DNA of 18,391 nucleotides, taken from assembly GCA_020355945.1 (NCBI GenBank), contig CP070627.1, positions 4,511,626 through 4,530,016 on the forward strand. The letters are read 5' to 3'. The notes beneath the pieces were generated by a model. It worked only from the letters and a program-made list of their open reading frames with translations, ran no database searches and was not told the DNA's origin. This document shows, in pieces, positions 14,040 to 18,391 of this stretch (within the stretch, counting starts at the first letter, position 1; the number at the start of each line of letters is the position of its first letter). The position numbers and the translations under genes were made by a program. Source of the DNA: Candidatus Aminicenantota bacterium (GTDB lineage Bacteria > Acidobacteriota > Aminicenantia > UBA2199).

Positions 14040-15494
14040 TTATTCGATAAAATCCTCGGACCGCAGCCACCAGGGAGGTTTCCTGTAAGAAGCATTTTCA
14101 CCACCCAGTGAAGGCATATAATACTTTTGCGGGTCCGGTCCGGGATAAAAGATTTTCTGCAAACCGGTCAAGGCCTTATCAGCAAGTCCGGTAGGATCAT
14201 ATAAGGACACATTAAAGGCTGCTTTATGAAGCCAGTTGGCCTTACGAGTATAGGGACAAGCAGCAATGCAAAGCCTGCACCCGATGTTCCCCAGGTTTGA
14301 ATTCCAGAATCTAAAACAAGTGGGAGCATTGAAGGGGTACTTTTCATATCCGCGAATCTCTACTTTACCACCCCTGGTAATGGAGTTGCTTGGGCATTGG
14401 TCGGCACAAATTTTACAGTGTTTGCAAAAATCCTTTACACCGATGTCGATGGGTTTGTCCGGTTGTAACTGCAGATTGGTGGTAATCACGGCTGGCCGAA
14501 AATTACACCCCAATTCCGGGGTAATCACAATAGAATGCCGGCCTTGTTCTCCCAGCCCCGCATCGATAGCAATAGGAGGCACCATCAGATCATAGTCTGT
14601 CCCGGGAGTATGAGGGCGGGCCGCATACCCCAATTGTTTGATAAAAGAGGCCACCCGGAATGCCACGATCCGGGAAATGGAATAGGCGTCATTAGAGGTG
14701 CCATAATTGGGATTGGCATACATCGGGTCCCAGGACATGGGGGTACCCACCACAACAGCATACTCCCAATGTTTTGGCACTTCAATGGGCTTATCGGGAT
14801 CAAAACCTCTTCCCCTCATGGGATAAAGATATACCCAATCGGGATTCAGTTTGGCGATTCCCACCAGGGTGGCTCCGAATTCATGGGCCATTTTTTTTAT
14901 CAGTTTGGATGTTTTTTTAGGGTCTTTCATTTTTAAGGGTGTGGTTGGTTCATTGAAACGACCGCCTATGGGAAAGTCCGATTCCTCCGGCGGTTTGTCG
15001 ATACGGGGTGGAGAAACCGCACCCATGGCGTTTGAGTAGGCATTGGCCAGGATAAATTGTTTCTTGTATTTTTGCCGGTCTGCCATCATTTTGGGAAAAA
15101 TCTCTTTCCTCAAGGAGAGGTCCACTTCCAGTGCTTCCGGGTTCTTTTTGTAAAAAGCCTGCAAGTGGTCCGGTAACCCGCTTAAACCGGTTTCTTCGTT
15201 CCAGTTGCGCATCAGGACCCCCATCCGGGCAAATATTACTTCAGCGCGGGCATCGGGTCTGGTGGTAGGGCCCACTTTCCGATATGGTGGGTGATCGATC
15301 TGCCACGGTTTCCGGTTAAAGGTCTGACTGCCCCCTTCAAAGGTTTCCCACCCGGTGTAAGTAGAGGGGTCTTTGCCTGCTTCGTAGCCGAAAAAACCCA
15401 GGCCCACACCGCCCAGGGCCGCACCAGCCGCGCCAGAGGCCTTTAAAAACTGTCTCCTGCTTAACGTGTTATCCTTTTTTGAATCCTTCATCAT
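14040..15494 (-). CDS. rdhA: Reductive dehalogenase catalytic subunit, Tat-exported (RdhA)
   Basis: A 484-residue corrinoid iron-sulphur protein. The N-terminus has a twin-arginine signal (SRRQFLKAS at 12-20, then an Ala/Gly-rich helix). Two [4Fe-4S] sites match the RdhA pattern exactly: Cys357-x2-Cys360-x2-Cys363-x3-Cys367-Pro and Cys393-x12-Cys406-x2-Cys409-x3-Cys413. The core segment DAGLGEQGRHSIVITPELG (311-329) is characteristic of the corrinoid-binding domain. Enzymes of this type remove halogen from organohalides as terminal electron acceptors; the substrate cannot be predicted. The GGAGG is 1 nt from the first ATG and 4 nt from the second, so translation may start at Met2. It is followed by the anchor-like gene and preceded by a small exported protein gene. 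Confidence 0.9.
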   Translation of the reverse strand: MMKDSKKDNTLSRRQFLKASGAAGAALGGVGLGFFGYEAGKDPSTYTGWETFEGGSQTFNRKPWQIDHPPYRKVGPTTRPDARAEVIFARMGVLMRNWNEETGLSGLPDHLQAFYKKNPEALEVDLSLRKEIFPKMMADRQKYKKQFILANAYSNAMGAVSPPRIDKPPEESDFPIGGRFNEPTTPLKMKDPKKTSKLIKKMAHEFGATLVGIAKLNPDWVYLYPMRGRGFDPDKPIEVPKHWEYAVVVGTPMSWDPMYANPNYGTSNDAYSISRIVAFRVASFIKQLGYAARPHTPGTDYDLMVPPIAIDAGLGEQGRHSIVITPELGCNFRPAVITTNLQLQPDKPIDIGVKDFCKHCKICADQCPSNSITRGGKVEIRGYEKYPFNAPTCFRFWNSNLGNIGCRLCIAACPYTRKANWLHKAAFNVSLYDPTGLADKALTGLQKIFYPGPDPQKYYMPSLGGENASYRKPPWWLRSEDFIE

Positions 15495-15566
15495 ACCTCC
15501 AGAATTAATACGCAGTCGAAGAGCACTGCCCCTTTTTTTATTGTTTTGCTTGTCTCTCTTTCTCTT

Positions 15567-15749
15567 TCAACTCCTTGTAGGCAGCCACGATGCTTTTGTT
15601 GGTTCGTATGAGACAAAAGCAATCATATCGTCGCAACGCAGACTATATTTCTTAGAGAATGCGTCATCCTTCTTTTTTTTTGCCTCTAAACCGGTGGACA
15701 TGAACAGAATCGTGTAAATTAAAGTTGAAATTAAGATTAAACGTTTCAT
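15567..15749 (-). CDS. Small exported protein ahead of rdhA, apparently frameshifted
   Basis: The open frame is 60 codons. An AAGGAGG lies 4 nt before the ATG. Residues about 2-22 form a signal peptide (KRLILISTLIYTILFMSTGLEA), followed by lysines and a short charged region with one Cys. After CDDMIAFVSYE the frame ends in an implausible tail. The next frame (-1) reads NKSIVAAYKELKEKERQAKQ, a clean helical C-terminus, and stops at 15538. Adding one A in the GAACC run near 15603 would join them into a 70-residue protein. This is either a recent mutation or a sequencing error. I do not recognise the family. It shares its promoter with the reductive dehalogenase gene, so it may be a periplasmic partner. 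Confidence 0.65.
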   Translation of the reverse strand: MKRLILISTLIYTILFMSTGLEAKKKKDDAFSKKYSLRCDDMIAFVSYEPTKASWLPTRS

Positions 15750-15798
15750 TTATCCTCCTTTTTTAAAAACCGCCAGATAATTTAATTCTAATTCCCGG

Positions 15799-15827
15799 AT
15801 TATAAAAAATATCTTATGGAAAGTCAA
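15799..15827 (-). promoter_or_regulatory. Near-consensus sigma-70 promoter of the reductive dehalogenase operon
   Basis: On the minus strand TTGACT (15822-15827) and a perfect TATAAT (15799-15804) are exactly 17 nt apart, about 50 nt before the small exported protein start. It diverges from the promoter at 15866-15894, with about 38 bp between the two -35 boxes; a GGGGACAGGC motif lies in that gap. Confidence 0.65.
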
Positions 15828-15865
15828 CCAGTACGGAAAAACGGGGGACAGGCAAAAAAAATGTA

Positions 15866-15894
15866 TTGCAATGTCCCTCAATTTATTATAAAAT
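15866..15894 (+). promoter_or_regulatory. Sigma-70-type promoter of the PWD-repeat peptide gene
   Basis: TTGCAA (15866-15871) and TAAAAT (15889-15894) are separated by exactly 17 nt, 42 nt before the peptide ATG. It is divergent from the reductive dehalogenase operon promoter. Confidence 0.5.
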
Positions 15895-15936
15895 AATGAG
15901 CGGCGTTATCTAAAGCTATTTCAGACGGAGGAAAAC

Positions 15937-16095
15937 ATGGCTAAATTAACTGATGCTGAAGCATTGATGGTCCTTGGAGGTAGTGATCATCCATGGGACA
16001 GGGATGAGGTCTCGGACCCGCTGGTAACAGAAACAGATGAAGACCCATGGGATGAGAACAAATCCCCAGGACATCCCTGGGATGATTGTTCATAA
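15937..16095 (+). CDS. Candidate RiPP precursor with short Gly-Gly leader and three Pro-Trp-Asp motifs
   Basis: A 52-codon gene with a GGAGG 6 nt before the ATG and a good promoter. The N-terminus MAKLTDAEALMVLGG is a short helix ending in Gly-Gly at 14-15, like the end of bacteriocin-type leaders. The 37-residue remainder is very acidic and holds His-Pro-Trp-Asp at 18-21, Asp-Pro-Trp-Asp at 36-39 and His-Pro-Trp-Asp at 46-49, then Asp-Cys-Ser at the end. Tryptophans at equal motif contexts with a single terminal Cys suggest a modified or metal-binding product. No modifying enzyme or exporter lies beside it; the next sequence is a gene remnant. I know no family with this layout. It could also be an unmodified small acidic protein. 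Confidence 0.6.
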   Translation: MAKLTDAEALMVLGGSDHPWDRDEVSDPLVTETDEDPWDENKSPGHPWDDCS

Positions 16096-16098
16096 CAC

Positions 16099-16262
16099 TT
16101 AGAAGGTAACCATTTTTTCAGTACTATCGTAACCTACTATAAGCGAGGTAAAGACAAGATAAGCGTAAGGGAGGGATTCTTCCACAATTTTGGCGTTTCC
16201 CATTTCTACTGCTTCCTGGCAGCCGGCAGGGTCTTTGAAGAAATAGGAAATAGGGGCAGGTT
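16099..16262 (-). pseudogene. Unidentified antisense coding remnant
   Basis: On the minus strand about 54 codons are open up to a TAA at 16099-16101. They read like a real protein tail: YFFKDPAGCQEAVEMGNAK, then IVEESLPYAYLVFTSLIVG and GYDSTEKMVTF. No start codon with a proper ribosome site is found, and the upstream side runs into the oppositely oriented LVIVD gene remnant. It is probably the 3' end of a gene cut off when the flanking DNA was rearranged. I do not recognise the family. Confidence 0.35.
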
Positions 16263-18206
16263 TATGTAAAGGGTGATTATGCCTATGTCGCGATAAATCA
16301 AACCTTTAGCTCGTCAGATGATGACGATTACATCGCATTGCAAATTTTAGATGTATCCAATCCCAATGTCCCCCAGGCGCGAGGTTTATATGAACACTTC
16401 GGGTACCTTCAATATCCGTTGGCTGTTTATGTTGAAGGCATGTACGCCTATTTGACGGTACATTGCGGGATGATTGTCCTGGATATATCGAACCCCGATC
16501 AGCCGGTAGAAATCGGACAAGGTACCGATTTTATCAGTTCCGATTTTTTTAACGGTGATATAAAAATTGCCGGAGATTATGCCTAGACGGCATCCTCCGA
16601 TAAAGGCTTACACCTGGTTGATATATCCAATCCATACGCACCCACGGCGGTTGGCGTGTACAGCGATGTTTCGGCGGCGGGTATTTACGGCGGCGCACGC
16701 GGCATTTATGTGGAAGGAAATTATGCCTACCTGGCTTGTGGTAATATTGGCGGCACCGGCAAACTGGTTATCTTAGATGCAAACTTCCCCAAAATAGGCC
16801 TGGATCACACCAATTTAAACTGGGCAGTATCGGTTGATCAAAATTGGCTCAATTGTTTTCCTTCTTCCGGCACAAACAACGGTGAAGTATTGGTTGCCGT
16901 TGATACCATCGGGCTTTCGGCGGGCACCTATAACGGTACGATAACCATTTCAGATCCCAAGGCGGTCAATTCCCCCCAAACGGTTGCGGTCCGATTGGAT
17001 GTTTATCAAACAGGTCAACTGTCAGTGCCTTTCGGGGTATTTGCTACTCCATTAGATGGTTCCACTGTTACAGGTAGTATAGCTGTTACCGGCTGGGTCC
17101 TGGATGATACCGGTGTACAAAGTCTCCAGGTATACAGGAAACAGGGTAATAACCTGGTCTATATCGGCGATGCCTATTTTGTGGAAGGGGCACGGCCGGA
17201 CGTGGAACAGGCCTATCCCTCGTACCCCATGAATTACAAAGCCGGATGGGGATATATGATGTTAACCAATTTCCTGCCCAACGGGGGTAACGGAACCTTT
17301 GATATAGAGGCCATTGCCACGGATATCGAGGGAAACCAGGTCTCCCTGGGCACCAAAACCATCATCTGCGATAATACCAATGCCGTAAAACCTTTTGGGG
17401 CTATTGACACACCTATGCAGGGGGGCACAGCCTCCGGCAGCATTTTCATCAACTGGGGCTGGGCATTAACACCCCAACCCAACATCATTCCTACTGACGG
17501 CTCAACCATCAACGTTTATATAGACGGCATCAATCTCGGTAATCCCACCTATAATCTACCAAGGCCCGATGTTGAAAGCGTATTCCCGGGTTACGCCAAT
17601 AGTAGTGGCCCCGGCGGTTATTTTTCCTTAGATACCACTGCCTATGAAAACGGGGTTCACACCATCCAGTGGACAGCTTCTGACAGCGATAATAACTCCG
17701 ACGGCATCGGCAGTAGATATTTTACTATCCAGAACATCGGGGCACCCCTGACGCAAGCACAAACTGCAAGCTTTAACAGGAAAAAAACCAGGCGTAAATT
17801 CTCTCCGTTACCCCGGAACCCAAACGTTCCCATTAATGATTTTGATTCCATCAGCATTCGAAGAGGATTAACGGACGATAGTGAACTTGAAGTGGTCACC
17901 TGTGAAGAATCTGGGGTTTTCATAATCAAAATCGAAGAGTTGGAGCGTTTAATGATTGAATTTCCCGGTAATGACCGTATTATAGCCGGTTATACGGAAA
18001 TTGGAAATTTTTTCAGACCTTTACCCATTGGTTCGGCTCTAGATACTCAAACCGGAAGATTTTATTGGCACCCCGGTCCGGGATTCATTGGTGAATATAT
18101 TTTGGTATTCATAGAACGAATGGATAGTAACCGGATGAAGAGAAAGAAGAACGTAATTGTCAGGATTGAACCGAAGTTTACCAACTATAAAAATTATAAA
18201 GATTGA
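16254..18206 (+). pseudogene. LVIVD beta-propeller / Ig-like surface protein gene, 5'-truncated with an amber codon
   Basis: One frame runs from 16254 to the TGA at 18204 and is broken only by TAG at 16584-16586, in a GDYAY context where repeats normally continue. Before and after it are LVIVD-type propeller repeats (LQILDVSNPNVP, MIVLDISNPDQP, LHLVDISNPYAP). Then come a BACON-like Ig domain (SAGTYNGTITISDP), two repeats starting FGVFATPLDGSTVTG and FGAIDTPMQGGTASG, and a C-terminal module with GRFYWHPGPGFIGEY. Such proteins are normally exported, but no signal peptide or start codon is present: the frame begins after a TAG at 16251 next to the antisense remnant. The longest intact open stretch starts at a GTG at 16656 (516 codons) and is probably not a true start. 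Confidence 0.75.
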
Positions 18207-18217
18207 TGGAAGTATAA

Positions 18218-18247
18218 AAGAAGGAAGAAGGAGGAAGAAGGAAGAAG
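18218..18247 (+). repeat. Purine-only GAAGGA-type microsatellite
   Basis: A run of A and G built from GAAGAAGGA-like units follows the LVIVD gene stop by about 12 nt. It is a simple repeat that could form triplex DNA or vary in length. Confidence 0.6.
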
Positions 18248-18317
18248 TGTCTGTCCCGAATGCCGCTAAGTTAAGGCTAAACATTTATTAATATATGATT
18301 TTTAGCAATTTAATTAG

Positions 18318-18391
18318 ACACACCCCGTCCGCTTCGCGGCCACCCCTCTCAAGAGGGGAGACACACCCCGGCCCTTCGGGCCACCCCTCTC
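18318..18391. repeat. Hairpin-forming intergenic repeat, two tandem copies (second cut by the window edge)
   Basis: Two copies start ACACACCCCG at 18318 and 18361, 43 nt apart. Each holds a small TTCG-loop hairpin (CCGCTTCGCGG in the first, GGCCCTTCGGGCC in the second) followed by CCACCCCTCTC. In the first copy this pairs with AAGAGGGG as a second hairpin. The two copies differ by compensating changes in the first stem, which suggests selection on structure. Confidence 0.8.

Noticed and set aside
13408..14088. 226-codon plus-strand open frame
   Set aside because: Its first part is the 21-nt repeat and the rest is antisense to the membrane anchor gene; it has no proper ribosome site or known domain.

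Overview
This window most likely comes from an anaerobic, B12-rich bacterium with moderate to low GC. The combination of an NRPS with B12/radical SAM genes, a respiratory-type reductive dehalogenase, LVIVD-propeller and VIT-VWA remnants, short Gly-Gly-leader peptides and many decayed genes resembles uncultured Acidobacteriota-type lineages such as Candidatus Aminicenantes, or deltaproteobacterial groups. This taxonomic guess rests on gene style only and is weak.

Region A (1-10161, minus strand) is one apparent operon, read from right to left. It starts with a 46-codon leader ORF whose stop overlaps the GTG start of a single-chain glutamate mutase (GlmS and GlmE halves fused). Then come three tandem, clearly paralogous B12-domain radical SAM proteins, a PanD-type pyruvoyl aspartate decarboxylase, and an NRPS gene (condensation plus adenylation) that runs off the left edge. 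Read together, glutamate mutase would make 3-methylaspartate, the decarboxylase would remove its alpha carboxylate to give 3-amino-2-methylpropanoate (methyl-beta-alanine), and the NRPS could activate it. The adenylation domain lacks the aspartate that normally holds an alpha-amino group, which fits this idea. The three radical SAM proteins would be tailoring enzymes of unknown target. This operon is the most interesting system in the window.

Region B (10162-13400) is accessory DNA. It holds a non-coding stretch with GGGACAG-type motifs, a DUF2281/PIN toxin-antitoxin pair, a stand-alone TIR-domain gene behind a near-consensus promoter, and a broken VIT-VWA gene. A 57-residue Gly-Gly-leader peptide follows, resembling class I lanthipeptide precursors, with its own strong ribosome binding site and terminator.

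Region C (13400-15936) starts with an eight- to nine-copy tandem repeat of exactly 21 nt. A minus-strand respiratory operon follows: a small exported protein with an apparent single-base frameshift, a Tat-exported reductive dehalogenase RdhA, and a membrane-anchor protein like RdhB. It has a near-consensus promoter that diverges from the promoter of the next gene.

Region D (15937-18391) starts with a 52-residue candidate RiPP precursor: a very short Gly-Gly leader followed by three Pro-Trp-Asp motifs. Next are a small unidentified antisense coding remnant and a 5'-truncated LVIVD-propeller/Ig-like surface protein gene interrupted by an amber codon. The window ends in a purine-rich microsatellite and two copies of a hairpin-forming intergenic repeat.
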